Of a DNA stretch of 64,000 nt, positions 1 to 9,469 are shown piece by piece. The DNA is taken from positions 1 through 64,000 of the forward strand of contig NZ_JPWH01000003.1 of assembly GCF_003326755.1 (NCBI RefSeq), written 5' to 3'. Source of the stretch: Thalassospira profundimaris. GTDB lineage: Bacteria > Pseudomonadota > Alphaproteobacteria > Rhodospirillales > Thalassospiraceae. Made by a program: the position numbers and the translations under genes. Each line of letters opens with the position of its first letter. The stretch's first letter is position 1. The notes under the pieces were generated by a model. It worked only from the letters and a program-made list of their open reading frames with translations. It did not search any database and had not been told where the DNA came from.

Positions 1-30
1 GCACGGGAGAGTAGGGCACCGCCGGGCCTT
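1..30 (+). rRNA. rrf: 3' end of 5S rRNA (partial)
   Basis: The first ~30 bases contain GGGAGAGTAGGGCACCGCC followed by GGGCC, which matches the 3' end of bacterial 5S rRNA (E. coli ends GCGAGAGTAGGGAACTGCC then AGGCAT). A strong terminator follows at 74-106. The rest of the 5S gene, and by inference a 16S-23S-5S operon on the plus strand, lies left of the window. The exact 3' end is good to a few bases. Confidence 0.9.
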
Positions 31-73
31 CTAAACACAGTCAAAAACATATTCCCTGATCACATGATACTAC

Positions 74-106
74 AAAACGCCGTACTCACTTGAGTGCGGC
101 GTTTTT
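74..106 (+). terminator. rRNA operon terminator
   Basis: AAAACGCCGTACTC (74-87) pairs with GAGTGCGGCGTTTT (92-105), with one G-U pair and a four-base loop, and ends in TTTTT. It closes the rRNA operon. The A-run on the left arm means it can also stop the minus-strand gene that ends at 141. Confidence 0.9.
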
Positions 107-140
107 GCGTCTGGGCCCCAGATCCGTTTCTCGGCGATCG

Positions 141-902
141 TCAGCTTGAAGCGCCAAACAGGCGCTGCAAAAATCCTTTTTTACGACGTTTTGTTGGCAA
201 TTTTGGGCGCCAGTTACCGTGATGAAATTCGGGTGTTTTGTCCTGGTATGATGTCCAGACATCGGCACCCATTATGCGGGATAGTTCGGCGATGATCGCT
301 TCTGTCCGCTGGCGGACTTCCCGCAATTTAGAGAGGCAATCCTGCTTGGGAACACGAAAACAGATTTCATCTTCCGGATCGATATTTTCGTCAAAAACGT
401 CGTCCGTTTCTCGAAAATAGAAGAATTGATCGTCAGCTGCGATCTGCAAACGCCATCCCTGATCCATATCTTCAAATATCAGCCCGGGTTCCTTGTGAGT
501 TTCAAGGGCATCAAAAAACGGTATCATTTCTCCAAAGCTGTCCCACCAGGGGGCACTTGCCGCTGGTCCCTGATCTGAACGCCAGAGCCAAAGGCGTAGC
601 CAGAAATAGTGGCTAATATCATTAAATGGCAGTCCATGCTCCGAAGCTAAATCAATAATATTGCGGTAATATGCCACCATTTCCGGCTCGTGATTTTGCA
701 ATTCCGAACTCAGGATCACCGGGGCGACAAGATGCTCAAACTTCGGTTGTGTTAAAGGTAGACTTAGGGCCGGATTGTCAAATTGTGACGAATCATCAGG
801 ATCACCGATATATATGTCGGGATTTAAAACAAAACAGATATCCGGATTAAGTGCCTCTACATCTTCGGCACGTTTCATCCAGGTGAGATGTGTATTTTCC
901 AT
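141..902 (-). CDS. hypothetical protein
   Basis: A 253-residue soluble, acidic protein that I do not recognise. It has no signal peptide or membrane segment. It is rich in Trp and aromatic residues in the middle (around residues 95-125) and ends in a short basic stretch (KRRKKGF) followed by LQRLFG. The ATG at 900-902 is preferred over a TTG three codons upstream, though the ribosome site (GGTGA) is weak. It stands alone between the rRNA terminator and the peptide-transport operon. Composition resembles its neighbours. The coding call rests on the long open frame and protein-like composition. Confidence 0.6.
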   Translation of the reverse strand: MENTHLTWMKRAEDVEALNPDICFVLNPDIYIGDPDDSSQFDNPALSLPLTQPKFEHLVAPVILSSELQNHEPEMVAYYRNIIDLASEHGLPFNDISHYFWLRLWLWRSDQGPAASAPWWDSFGEMIPFFDALETHKEPGLIFEDMDQGWRLQIAADDQFFYFRETDDVFDENIDPEDEICFRVPKQDCLSKLREVRQRTEAIIAELSRIMGADVWTSYQDKTPEFHHGNWRPKLPTKRRKKGFLQRLFGASS

Positions 903-1092
903 TAGTATCAATCACCATATAACTGAGAAGCCCAAAGCATGAGAGTGAAAATGCCAAATGCACTTTGGTCTTCAGACGGTTATTTTAAAAGGATGATGCT
1001 ACTGGAAATAGAGTCTCTCCTCAATAGCCGGAACCGAGGATTCCATGACTTGCGAAAGATGTGTTCGCTTGTCGAGAAGAGACTCTGGCAGG

Positions 1093-2826
1093 TCAGGACA
1101 GTTCCTGGTGGGCGTCATAGGCCGCGAGAACCGTTGCCATTTGTGCGCTATGCCCGGCGATGAAGGCATCGCCATAGACGGTTTCATCGGGATATTCCGT
1201 GATCAGTGTGATCGGCACATCGTGGCGGTCATCGATGGAAACCCAGCAGGGGAAACCATTGATCATGCGAAAGCCATGTTCGCCCGCGTGGGTTTCGTAC
1301 AGTTTGATCTGTTTGGCGTTAAATTCCAGAAGGCCTGGCACATCAGCAAGGCGTTTTGTCACCAGATCAATCAGCATTTCGGCGCGTTCTGTGGCACTCT
1401 CGTGATGGCGCAGGATCAGGAAGAAGCCCTTGGGCAGGGTCCACATGGCAAAGCCACGCGGCACATAGCCCGATAGCGGACGTGTCCATTCATGGGCGGG
1501 ATAACCATGTAAGTTGATATGTAGTTCCGCACCGCTGATTTCCTGAGCACGGACGCGGATTTCCTTTTCCAGAAGGTTCGCGCCCTTGCGGTATTCGAGG
1601 TCATCGCCCAGTGCGGTATAACGGGCGGCATGGTGCATATGACGCGGGTTATCCTGGATCAGGCGTTGATGCAGGGCATATCCATCCGGGTTTTCCAGCG
1701 GTGAGATGGTGAAATGGCTGTTTTCACGGCTATTTAACGTTTGTGCGGCGCGCAGGGCACCGACCACGCCACTGGTTTCATTGGGATGCTGGCCGCCGCT
1801 GATCATAACCGCTTTATCGGACCCGGCATGGTAGCGCGCAAGGATCTGTCGCCCGGCACGGGACTGGGCACTAAATTCCTCGCCACTGATCGTGCCAAGT
1901 TCGCCAATGACCTGTTCCGGGTTAATGGCGGATTGGGCCTGATCAAGTTGTTGGTCTGGCGTGCTGATAACCGCGAGGTCAAAATCGCGCAAGGTGACAC
2001 GTACCGAGGGCGCACCGTCGGCCTTGATGATTTCCGGCACGATCTGCCCTGGCTGCAAACCACGATCGCCCAAGGGACGACCGGATTTCTTCTGGAAAAA
2101 TTCCAGCAGCGAGAAATAGAAATCCTCGTGCAGGGCTTCGCGCAGGCTAAGAACTTCGTCGCCAATGCCCAGGGGCTGATCGGAAACCGGCAGGGTCACA
2201 CGGATATTGAGTTCATTGAAATAGGGTTCGCTATCGCCCCAGTCGTGATCGGCAATGGCATCAATGGTGGTGTGAAAGGCGGCCTCGTATTCGGTTTCCA
2301 GGCGGCCATCGGCCAGGATATTGCCCTGTGCATCACGCACCCGTAACCAGCCGGTGGGCGAGACCAGGGTTTCACCGATGCAGTCCTGATGGACCCGGTT
2401 GGGGGCGAAAATGTCGTGGATTGTTTGTGCGCCTGTACTGTGTGTGACTGTCAGACGGTAGGTGAAATCGGTTTCACTGCCAGGAACAAAGGAGATTTCG
2501 GCATCACCGCACAGTGCTGCGACGGGATAGGTTTCCAGGCGAAACCGGTTTTCGGTGCACACTTCATGACGCGGATAGGCGATTTCAACGGCCGTCGCAT
2601 CGGACAGGTCAATTTCTTCGAGAACCGCATGGACAAGGGGTTTATAGGCGCTGCGCAGATGTGCGGTAATCCCGTGGATTGCCAGAATGCGTTCACCGGC
2701 ACGGCGTGTTGCCTCGTCCTCAAACAGCCATGCTTCGATCGTCGCACCGCGATGGGCATCGTTGTTATAATGCTCGATCAACTGGTCAAGGCTGCGGGGG
2801 AAGCTTTGTTTGAAAATTTCACTCAT
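1093..2826 (-). CDS. M14-family zinc carboxypeptidase-like protein
   Basis: A 577-residue protein with no signal peptide, so probably cytoplasmic. The C-terminal ~260 residues carry the M14 metallopeptidase plan: HPNE (H347, E350) and H440 (in LHINLHG) as zinc ligands, and a candidate catalytic Glu544 (in LITEYPDE). The first ~310 residues form an uncharacterised domain. Its ATG overlaps the stop of the permease gene by ATGA, so it is translationally coupled as last gene of the peptide ABC operon. The inferred role is trimming or activating peptides or peptide-like compounds brought in by that transporter. An amidase or deacylase activity on a modified amino acid is the main alternative. Confidence 0.8.
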   Translation of the reverse strand: MSEIFKQSFPRSLDQLIEHYNNDAHRGATIEAWLFEDEATRRAGERILAIHGITAHLRSAYKPLVHAVLEEIDLSDATAVEIAYPRHEVCTENRFRLETYPVAALCGDAEISFVPGSETDFTYRLTVTHSTGAQTIHDIFAPNRVHQDCIGETLVSPTGWLRVRDAQGNILADGRLETEYEAAFHTTIDAIADHDWGDSEPYFNELNIRVTLPVSDQPLGIGDEVLSLREALHEDFYFSLLEFFQKKSGRPLGDRGLQPGQIVPEIIKADGAPSVRVTLRDFDLAVISTPDQQLDQAQSAINPEQVIGELGTISGEEFSAQSRAGRQILARYHAGSDKAVMISGGQHPNETSGVVGALRAAQTLNSRENSHFTISPLENPDGYALHQRLIQDNPRHMHHAARYTALGDDLEYRKGANLLEKEIRVRAQEISGAELHINLHGYPAHEWTRPLSGYVPRGFAMWTLPKGFFLILRHHESATERAEMLIDLVTKRLADVPGLLEFNAKQIKLYETHAGEHGFRMINGFPCWVSIDDRHDVPITLITEYPDETVYGDAFIAGHSAQMATVLAAYDAHQELS

Positions 2827-3716
2827 TGGGAGGTCTTTCCGGTTGGATCAAGGCTGTCGCGCAACCAGTCGCCCAGCAGGTTCAGGCCCAGCACGGTCAG
2901 CATGATGGCAAGGCCGGGGAAAACACTGACCCACCAAGCATTTTGCAAATAGGTGCGGCCATCGGCCAGCATGCCGCCCCAGCTTGGGATCAGCGGATTA
3001 ACCCCAAGGCCAAGGAAGGTCAGGCTGCTTTCGAGCAGGATGTTGGTGGCAACATTCAGGGTCATCAGCACGATGACCGGGCCAATCAGATTGGGCAGCA
3101 GATGGGAAAACAGAATGCGAATATCGGCAACGCCAATGGCGCGGGCAGACTGGATAAATTCACGGTCGCGCAGCGACAGAACCAGACCACGCACCAGGCG
3201 GGCATATTGCACCCATTGCGAGACAATCAGCAAAATGATGGTGTTGGTAATGCCGCCACCGACAATGGCAATAAAGGTGATGGCAAGCAAAATAAAGGGC
3301 AGGGCAAGCTGCACATCGGCAAAGCGCATGACCAGAATATCCCAGAAACCACGGTAATAACCGGCAACCAGGCCCATTACCACACCAATGGCAACCGCAC
3401 CGGCGACCGAGATAAGGCCAACCTGGAGCGAGATTTTGCCGCCAATAATGACGCGCGCCAACACGTCACGTCCTAACGGATCGGTGCCAAAAATATGGGA
3501 AGCCTTGACAAAAGGCGGGGTCAGGCGGGCCATCAGGTCGATTTTTTCACCGCCATCGGGAAACAGGAAGCCGGAAAACAGAACGGCAAGGCACATGCCG
3601 CCCGCCAGAAGAATGCCGAGAACAAATTCAAGCTGGCGGAAACGGGCAAATTTTTTGCCGCGACGGGCCGGTTTTGCCGGAATTTCAGATGTTGCCGTGG
3701 GTGTTGGGGCGGACAT
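2823..3716 (-). CDS. peptide ABC transporter permease, DppC type
   Basis: A 297-residue inner-membrane permease of the DppC/OppC family. It has an N-terminal membrane segment, then the periplasmic DPLGRDVLARVI motif typical of DppC, and an EAA loop (around residues 188-208, SARAIGVADIRILFSHLLPN) that docks on the ATPase. It lies 3 bp after the DppB-type gene and overlaps the downstream M14 gene. It forms the channel with the DppB-type partner. The exact substrate (di- or oligopeptide, or other amide) cannot be read from sequence. Confidence 0.93.
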   Translation of the reverse strand: MSAPTPTATSEIPAKPARRGKKFARFRQLEFVLGILLAGGMCLAVLFSGFLFPDGGEKIDLMARLTPPFVKASHIFGTDPLGRDVLARVIIGGKISLQVGLISVAGAVAIGVVMGLVAGYYRGFWDILVMRFADVQLALPFILLAITFIAIVGGGITNTIILLIVSQWVQYARLVRGLVLSLRDREFIQSARAIGVADIRILFSHLLPNLIGPVIVLMTLNVATNILLESSLTFLGLGVNPLIPSWGGMLADGRTYLQNAWWVSVFPGLAIMLTVLGLNLLGDWLRDSLDPTGKTSQ

Positions 3717-3719
3717 GGC

Positions 3720-4643
3720 TTACTCCGTGCGGATACGCGGATCGATCAGCCCATAGGCAATATCGACCAGAAGGTTGATGCCGACAATCAGCAACGAAAG
3801 AACGGTAATTACGGCCTGCAAAACCGGGTAATCGCGACCGCCTACCGCATCAAAGGCCAGCGTGCCAAGGCCGGGCCAGTTAAACACCCGCTCGATCACC
3901 ACAATCCCGCCCAGAAGGGCGCCAAATTGCAGGCCGAAATAGGTAATGAGCGGAATGGCACAATTGCGCAGGGCATGTTTGTAAAGAACAACATTTTCGC
4001 TAAGTCCCTTGGCACGGGCGACCATAATGTATTGCGATTGCAGCGTTTCGAGCATCGCAGTACGCACCAGGCGCACATTGGTCGCCGTCAGGATAATGCC
4101 CATTGTCGCGGCGGGCATGATGAAACTGGCAAAATTATCCATGCCGCTGGGCGGTAGCAGGCGAAAGGTGATGGAAAGCAACAGCACCAGCATGGTGGCG
4201 AGCCAGAAATTCGGAAAAGACAGCCCGACAAGCGAGAGGATACGAATAATCTGATCGGCCCATTTCCCCTTGGCGACAGCAGCCTTGATGCCGAGCGGAA
4301 TGGACAGGATGATCGAGACGATCATGGAGGCAAAAGCAAGCGACAGGGTGGCAGGCAGCGCCTGGGCCAGCAAACCGGAAACCGGGGTTCCGCCCAGGAA
4401 ACTGCGGCCAAAATCAAGGGTGAACATGCCTTTGATGAATTGGAAATACTGGACAAGAAAAGGCTGATTAAGACCCAGCGCCTCGCGGATGCGTTCAAGG
4501 TCGGCTTCGGTCACACTGCCGGCCCCCTGGGTGAGCATCAGGGCAGGGTCGCCGGTCAGGCGAATGGCGAAGGATACGGTAATGGTGACAACAAACACCA
4601 CAAAGACCGCCTGCAAAAAACGTTTGATCAGAAATCCGGCCAA
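3720..4643 (-). CDS. peptide ABC transporter permease, DppB type
   Basis: A 307-residue permease of the DppB family, starting MAGFLIKRFLQAV and ending DPRIRTE, both typical of the family. It has about six membrane segments and an EAA loop near residue 205 (ARAKGLSENVVLYKHALRN). The start is a TTG at 4643 preceded by AAGGGA at good distance. No ATG with a better ribosome site is present. A strong hairpin (4675-4720) separates it from the binding-protein gene, which probably lowers permease expression relative to the binding protein. Confidence 0.93.
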   Translation of the reverse strand: MAGFLIKRFLQAVFVVFVVTITVSFAIRLTGDPALMLTQGAGSVTEADLERIREALGLNQPFLVQYFQFIKGMFTLDFGRSFLGGTPVSGLLAQALPATLSLAFASMIVSIILSIPLGIKAAVAKGKWADQIIRILSLVGLSFPNFWLATMLVLLLSITFRLLPPSGMDNFASFIMPAATMGIILTATNVRLVRTAMLETLQSQYIMVARAKGLSENVVLYKHALRNCAIPLITYFGLQFGALLGGIVVIERVFNWPGLGTLAFDAVGGRDYPVLQAVITVLSLLIVGINLLVDIAYGLIDPRIRTE

Positions 4644-4674
4644 AATCTTGTCCCTTACTTCAAAAAAGGCTGTG

Positions 4675-4720
4675 TTGCCCGCCCGAAACCGGATGTGAAC
4701 AATCGGTGCCGGGCGGGCAA
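4675..4720 (-). terminator. intercistronic hairpin after peptide-binding protein gene
   Basis: TTGCCCGCCCG (4675-4685) is perfectly complementary to CGGGCGGGCAA (4710-4720) with a 24-base loop. It lies 12 bp after the binding-protein stop and before the DppB-type gene. There is no U-tract, so it looks like an mRNA-stabilising or attenuating element rather than a full terminator. Confidence 0.75.
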
Positions 4721-4732
4721 AGGATGGGTTTT

Positions 4733-6265
4733 TTAGTCGACTGAAACCTCGTTCAGGCGCAGGCGGCTGTCAGGTGCGGGGGTAAAGTTTTTCACCCGCT
4801 TGGAAATACCAAAGATGGCATTGAGGTTATAAAGCGGCATTTCCAGTGCGCGGTCAGCTGCATAATTGGCGATATTGCGCAGGATTTCCTCACGCTTGGC
4901 GCGATCGGTAATGGCGCGCTGGCTTTCCAGCATTTCATCCATTTTCGGGTCGCTGTCATACGGGTTCCATTTCTCGCCAGTGTGATACATGAAATAGGCC
5001 GTATTATCGAAATCAAGCGTCCAGCCGCCCCAGGATTGCTGGAACATCGCCCCGGTTTTGCCCTTCGGGATGATGTCATTGAGCAACACGTTGGTTTCAT
5101 AGGGTTTGATCGTGGCGTTAATGCCGACAATCTGAAGATAGCTGGCAACCGCCTGCACCACTTCGTTAAAGGTCGCATCATTGCCACGAATGTCGATCTG
5201 GACCGGTGCACCCGGCTGGACACCGGCTTCTTTCAGCAGTTCCTTGGCCTTGGCCGGGTCATAGGGCAGGGGCTTCATTGACGGGTCATAGCCAAAGGAC
5301 AATTTGCCCTGGAAGCTTGCAATCGGGGAGGCTTCGCCGCCAAGGATCGAGTCAATGATGGCTTGACGATCAACACCGTAAATCAGCGCCTTGCGGACTT
5401 TTACATCCTTGGTGATGCCGTTTTTGGTATTGAAACGTAGCGCATAGACCGTCGGGCTGGGCGAGGTCACAACATCAAGATTGGGATCGCCTTTGATGGT
5501 CGGGATCATGCCAATCGGAATGGTCGGCGGAATGACCAGATCAACACGGCCTGCCTGAAGTTCGGCAACGGCGGTTGAGGGCTCGGAAATAAAACGGTAG
5601 TTCAGGTGGTCAAGCTTGGCCTTGTCGCCCCAGAAACCATCGAATTTTTCAAGCTTGATGCCGACCTTGGGTTCGTAGGAAACGAACTTGAACGGACCGG
5701 TGCCAACCGGATGGGTATTGAAATAGTCTTCCCCATGTTCCGCAATATATTTGGGCGGCACAATCATGGCACCATAACCGGCCAGCTTGGTCAACAAAAC
5801 GGGATCAGGCTGCTTGAGGTGAAAATCAACCGTGTTGTCGTCGATCACTTCAACATGGTCGATGGAGGCGTAGTTGGACTTTTGCGGGCCCTTGGAGCCT
5901 TCGGGGCCCATCAGGCGGTCAAAGGTGAATTTGACCGCTTCGGCGTTAAACGGTTCGCCATCATGGAATTTGACCCCTTCGCGCAGCTTGAAACGAATGC
6001 GTTTGCCATCATCGAGTGTTTCCCACGATGTTGCCAGACCGGGAACCAGTTTGGTGTCCGGTCCGCGATAGGTCAGGCCATCATAAATATTGGTGGCAAC
6101 CGATGCCCAGTTGACTAGAAAGGTATCAACCGGGTCCCAACTGCCGGGGTCTTGCGGCGAAGAAATTGTCATTGTACCAGCAGCCCAGGCTGGCGAAGCC
6201 ATAAACGCACCCCCGGCCACGGCCAGCGCCATGATGGCGGTACGCAATCCCTGTTTTTTGATCAT
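4733..6265 (-). CDS. peptide ABC transporter substrate-binding protein (SBP_bac_5)
   Basis: A 510-residue periplasmic binding protein of the DppA/OppA family (SBP_bac_5). The start at 6265 (MIKKQGLRTAIM) has GGAGAAAAGAA in front and yields a clean Sec signal peptide ending near SPAWA. Family hallmarks include the YDGLTY segment near residue 60, the LREGVKFHDGEPF motif around residue 90 and NPYDSDPKMDE late in the protein. It is second in the operon, after the ATPase. It gives the importer its substrate specificity, which I cannot assign. Confidence 0.93.
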   Translation of the reverse strand: MIKKQGLRTAIMALAVAGGAFMASPAWAAGTMTISSPQDPGSWDPVDTFLVNWASVATNIYDGLTYRGPDTKLVPGLATSWETLDDGKRIRFKLREGVKFHDGEPFNAEAVKFTFDRLMGPEGSKGPQKSNYASIDHVEVIDDNTVDFHLKQPDPVLLTKLAGYGAMIVPPKYIAEHGEDYFNTHPVGTGPFKFVSYEPKVGIKLEKFDGFWGDKAKLDHLNYRFISEPSTAVAELQAGRVDLVIPPTIPIGMIPTIKGDPNLDVVTSPSPTVYALRFNTKNGITKDVKVRKALIYGVDRQAIIDSILGGEASPIASFQGKLSFGYDPSMKPLPYDPAKAKELLKEAGVQPGAPVQIDIRGNDATFNEVVQAVASYLQIVGINATIKPYETNVLLNDIIPKGKTGAMFQQSWGGWTLDFDNTAYFMYHTGEKWNPYDSDPKMDEMLESQRAITDRAKREEILRNIANYAADRALEMPLYNLNAIFGISKRVKNFTPAPDSRLRLNEVSVD

Positions 6266-6320
6266 TTCTTTTCTCCAATAGTGGTGACAAGGCACCGAAG
6301 AAGGCACTTAACGACTTCTT

Positions 6321-8165
6321 TTACGCGACGTTTTCCATCCCCTCGGCCACGATATGGCCCGGTGCGATTTCCCGATGTGTCAGAATGGCCGGTTCGTCGC
6401 CCACACGGCGGATCGGACTGGGAATTTCACCTTCCAGAACAGCCCGTTCACGAATGCGCGTCGGATCGGCAACGGGCACTGCGCTTAGCAGACGTTGGGT
6501 ATAGGGATGGGTCGGGGTTTCAAGAACCTGGCGACGACTGCCAAGTTCCGCCAATTGCCCCAGATAGAGCACAGCGACACGGTGGCTCATTTTCTCAACC
6601 ACGGCCATGTCGTGACTGATGAACAGATAGGCCAGCCCCTGTTCTTCCTGCAATTCCATGAACAGATTGATGATCTGTGCCTGAATGGACACATCAAGGG
6701 CGGATAATGCCTCGTCGGCGATGATCATTTTCGGGTTGGAGGCAAGGGCGCGCGCAATGCAAATACGCTGGCGCTGCCCGCCGGAAAATTCATGTGGATA
6801 CCGATCGCGGTGTGCCGATGTCAAACCAACCCGTTCAAGCAACTGATCAACCCGTTTGGTAATGTCCTTCTCGCTGGCAATCAGGCGATGGGTGTGGATC
6901 GGTTCGGCAATTGAAAAGCCGATCTTTTTACGTGGATCAAGGGATGCAAACGGATCCTGGAAAATATACTGGATTTCCTGGCGCAGGCGTTGGCGTTCCT
7001 GCTTGCTCATCGCGGCAAAGGTTTTGCCATCAAAGGTGATTTCGCCGCTGGTGGCTTCCTGCAATTGCTGAATGGTACGCCCGATGGTCGATTTGCCGGA
7101 GCCGGACTCACCCACCAGCGCCAGGGTTTCGCCGCGATAAATATCGAAACTGACCTGTTCGACGGCATGGACGCGATGCGTTACACCGCCCAGCAAGCCT
7201 TTTTTGATGTCAAACCGGGTGACAAGGTCGCGGACCGAGAGGATCGGGGCGCTATCGTAACGCGCGGTTTTCTGAATTTGCTCGGTGCCGATCAAACGCG
7301 GTGTGCCGTTTTCCATGACGGTGACGGGCATGCGTTTGGGGTAATCCTCGCCCTCCATTTCGCCCAGGCGCGGGACAGCGCCCAAAAGGGTTTGGGTATA
7401 GGGATGTTGCGGATGGGCAAAAATTTCTTTAACGGGGCCTTCTTCCACCTTTTTGCCCTGCCACATCACCACAACATCATCGGCAACCTCGGCAACAACG
7501 CCCATGTCATGGGTGATGAAAATAACCGCCATGCCCAGTTCTTTTTGCAGGTCGCGAATGATGGTCAGGATTTGCGCCTGAATGGTGACATCAAGGGCCG
7601 TGGTCGGTTCATCGGCAATCAACAGCTTGGGTCGGCAGGCCAGTGCCATTGCAATCATCACGCGCTGGCGCATCCCGCCTGAAAGCTGATGGGGATAACG
7701 TTTCACCAGTTCTGCGGAATCGGGCAGGCGGACCATATCAAGCAGGCGCTGTGCCTCGGTAAGGGCAGCGGATTTGCTCATGCCTGCATGCAGCATCAGC
7801 GATTCTGCAATCTGGTTGCCCACGGTGAAAACCGGGTTCAGCGATGTCATCGGTTCCTGAAAGATCATCGCGATTTCGTTGCCGCGAATGGCGCGCATTT
7901 CTTTCTGGCTGGCAGAAAGCAGGTCGATTTGACCATTCTGCCCGTTAAAAAGAACACGCCCACCGCCATAGGTGGCCCCGTTCATTTCAGCCAGACGCAT
8001 GATCGACATGGATGTTACGGATTTTCCGGAACCGGATTCACCAACAATCGCCAGGGTTCGCCCGGCCTTAACCGTAAAGCTCAGGTCTTCGACCACGCGA
8101 TTGTCGCCAAATTGGACGGTCAGGTCTTCAACCGACAGCGTTGATGCCAAACGTGTATCCGCCAC
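6321..8165 (-). CDS. fused dipeptide-type ABC ATPase (DppD-DppF/GsiA-like)
   Basis: A 614-residue protein with two ABC nucleotide-binding domains in tandem, equal to DppD and DppF joined in one chain. Each half has Walker A (GESGSGKS), a signature motif (LSGGMRQRV and FSGGQRQRI), Walker B with Asp-Glu, and the C-terminal HPYTQ-LL oligopeptide-family tail. I place the start at a GTG (8163-8165) with GGGGA seven bases upstream. The frame stays open to another GTG at 8243, but no ribosome site is seen there. It is the first gene of the operon and energises the importer. Confidence 0.92.
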   Translation of the reverse strand: MADTRLASTLSVEDLTVQFGDNRVVEDLSFTVKAGRTLAIVGESGSGKSVTSMSIMRLAEMNGATYGGGRVLFNGQNGQIDLLSASQKEMRAIRGNEIAMIFQEPMTSLNPVFTVGNQIAESLMLHAGMSKSAALTEAQRLLDMVRLPDSAELVKRYPHQLSGGMRQRVMIAMALACRPKLLIADEPTTALDVTIQAQILTIIRDLQKELGMAVIFITHDMGVVAEVADDVVVMWQGKKVEEGPVKEIFAHPQHPYTQTLLGAVPRLGEMEGEDYPKRMPVTVMENGTPRLIGTEQIQKTARYDSAPILSVRDLVTRFDIKKGLLGGVTHRVHAVEQVSFDIYRGETLALVGESGSGKSTIGRTIQQLQEATSGEITFDGKTFAAMSKQERQRLRQEIQYIFQDPFASLDPRKKIGFSIAEPIHTHRLIASEKDITKRVDQLLERVGLTSAHRDRYPHEFSGGQRQRICIARALASNPKMIIADEALSALDVSIQAQIINLFMELQEEQGLAYLFISHDMAVVEKMSHRVAVLYLGQLAELGSRRQVLETPTHPYTQRLLSAVPVADPTRIRERAVLEGEIPSPIRRVGDEPAILTHREIAPGHIVAEGMENVA

Positions 8166-8673
8166 GCATTTATCCCCACTCAAGACGCGCAGGCCAACAG
8201 GCTGTGCGCAATGGTGCCGAATGACTTCATCAGGGAGTATCACGAGGCTATAGAGATTATGATTCGCAATTGGCGCATATCCCGCTTAACCGCGGCACGA
8301 TGCTGTGATTGTGATTTTATGCACCTTGGATCCCGTCGGTGATGGTCAACGTCCCTGATGATGTTTTCGACAATTTGTATACTTTCTACACACGTCACCA
8401 TTTATTCGGTAAATTGTCAATAAAATGTTATTTTATGACACATTTTCAATTTTTGTAACAGTGTTTGATATTGCTCATCAATTCAGGGCTGTGGCCGGAA
8501 GGTCGCCAAAGCCAAATAAAAATCCGGGATGCCTATTTTCGGAATGGGACTCCGAAATTCTCAGCCAGTTTGTACTGGGCTTGTTGATGCTGGGTCATTT
8601 TCTGGCGGGAACGGAAAAAGCAGACCCGATAACGGATCTGCTTTCGCGCGGTATAAGCTTTGCAGTGGAAATA
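8166..8673. promoter_or_regulatory. intergenic region with promoter of the peptide operon
   Basis: About 500 bp without a convincing gene. It must contain the minus-strand promoter of the peptide operon. It holds a 17-bp AT-rich palindrome, ATAAAAT-GTT-ATTTTAT (8420-8436), and TTGTATAC (8375-8382), half of a GntR-like palindrome; either could be an operator. The terminator of the siderophore-reductase operon lies at 8615-8644. No local regulator gene is present for this operon. Confidence 0.45.
8615..8644 (-). terminator. terminator of the MFS-marR-SIP operon
   Basis: Read on the minus strand, AAAGCAGATCC pairs with GGGTCTGCTTT and runs into TTTTT, about 30 bp past the reductase stop codon. 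It is a standard intrinsic terminator. Confidence 0.85.
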
Positions 8674-9423
8674 TCAGGCGGCCTGATCGGTTTCCGCATC
8701 TTCCCGTTTTACCGATTTGTGTGTTTCCTCGTTGATGCCAAGTTTCCAGTAGCTGGAAATGTACATTTCGCGTTTATCGATGGCGCGTTCATTGCGGAAA
8801 TGGTGGCGGAGTTTCTGCATGGCCGTAAATTCGCATGCCGCCCAGACAGAAGGTTTGCCGTCTGGCCAGTCCAGCGCGGTCACAACATTGGGCAGGGCAG
8901 CACTGTTGGTGCCGGGATGCGGATTAACAACCCAGTGAATGGTAACATGTTCGGGCTTGGCAAGATGTTGAATGTCGGCTTCGCTGAGAACTTCAATCAC
9001 GGCATAGCCCCGCGCATCGGCGGGCAATTGTTCAAGATTGACCGATATGGCGGGCAGGGCCGTCATGTCACCAACGATCAGAACCCAATCGGCAGTGTTA
9101 TCGACCAGTTTTTTAGGGCCGGGGCCACCAATGGCGATTTTATCACCGGGCTTGCATTCCGTGGCCCAGCGCGAGGCGGGTCCGCCATCTTCGTGCAGGA
9201 CAAAATCGATATCAATTTCGTCTTCCCGTTGGGCGCGGACGGTATAGGTTCGCAGCATCGGTTTTTCCTGGTCGGGATTGTCAAACATCAGTTTGACATA
9301 GGCGCTGGCCTGGTCTTTGGGGAAGGTATTCATGCCGTCACCACCCAGGGTAATGCGCAGCATATTCGGGGTAACATTGGCTTTTCGGATCACTTCAAAT
9401 TGCCGGGGAGCTGGTTTTGGCAT
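8674..9423 (-). CDS. siderophore-interacting protein (FAD/NADPH ferric-siderophore reductase)
   Basis: A 249-residue cytoplasmic flavoreductase of the SIP/ViuB family. It has the N-terminal FAD-binding barrel (RTYTVR around residues 58-63, with GPASRWA near 83), the nucleotide-binding GDMTALPAI segment near residue 117, and the family C-terminus with AACEFTAMQKLRHHFR, where the fold uses NADPH. It reduces ferric siderophores to release iron inside the cell. The start has AAAGGAG at ideal distance. It is the third gene after an MFS transporter and a MarR regulator, suggesting a linked iron or xenosiderophore role. Confidence 0.92.
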   Translation of the reverse strand: MPKPAPRQFEVIRKANVTPNMLRITLGGDGMNTFPKDQASAYVKLMFDNPDQEKPMLRTYTVRAQREDEIDIDFVLHEDGGPASRWATECKPGDKIAIGGPGPKKLVDNTADWVLIVGDMTALPAISVNLEQLPADARGYAVIEVLSEADIQHLAKPEHVTIHWVVNPHPGTNSAALPNVVTALDWPDGKPSVWAACEFTAMQKLRHHFRNERAIDKREMYISSYWKLGINEETHKSVKREDAETDQAA

Positions 9424-9469
9424 GGTGATCTCCTTTCAGTGCAAATGGGGAATATGGCGCCGGAGCGGT

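Noticed and set aside
939-1163. Small plus-strand frame near the end of the M14 gene
   Set aside because: No ribosome site, overlaps the 3' end of the M14 gene, and no recognisable protein.
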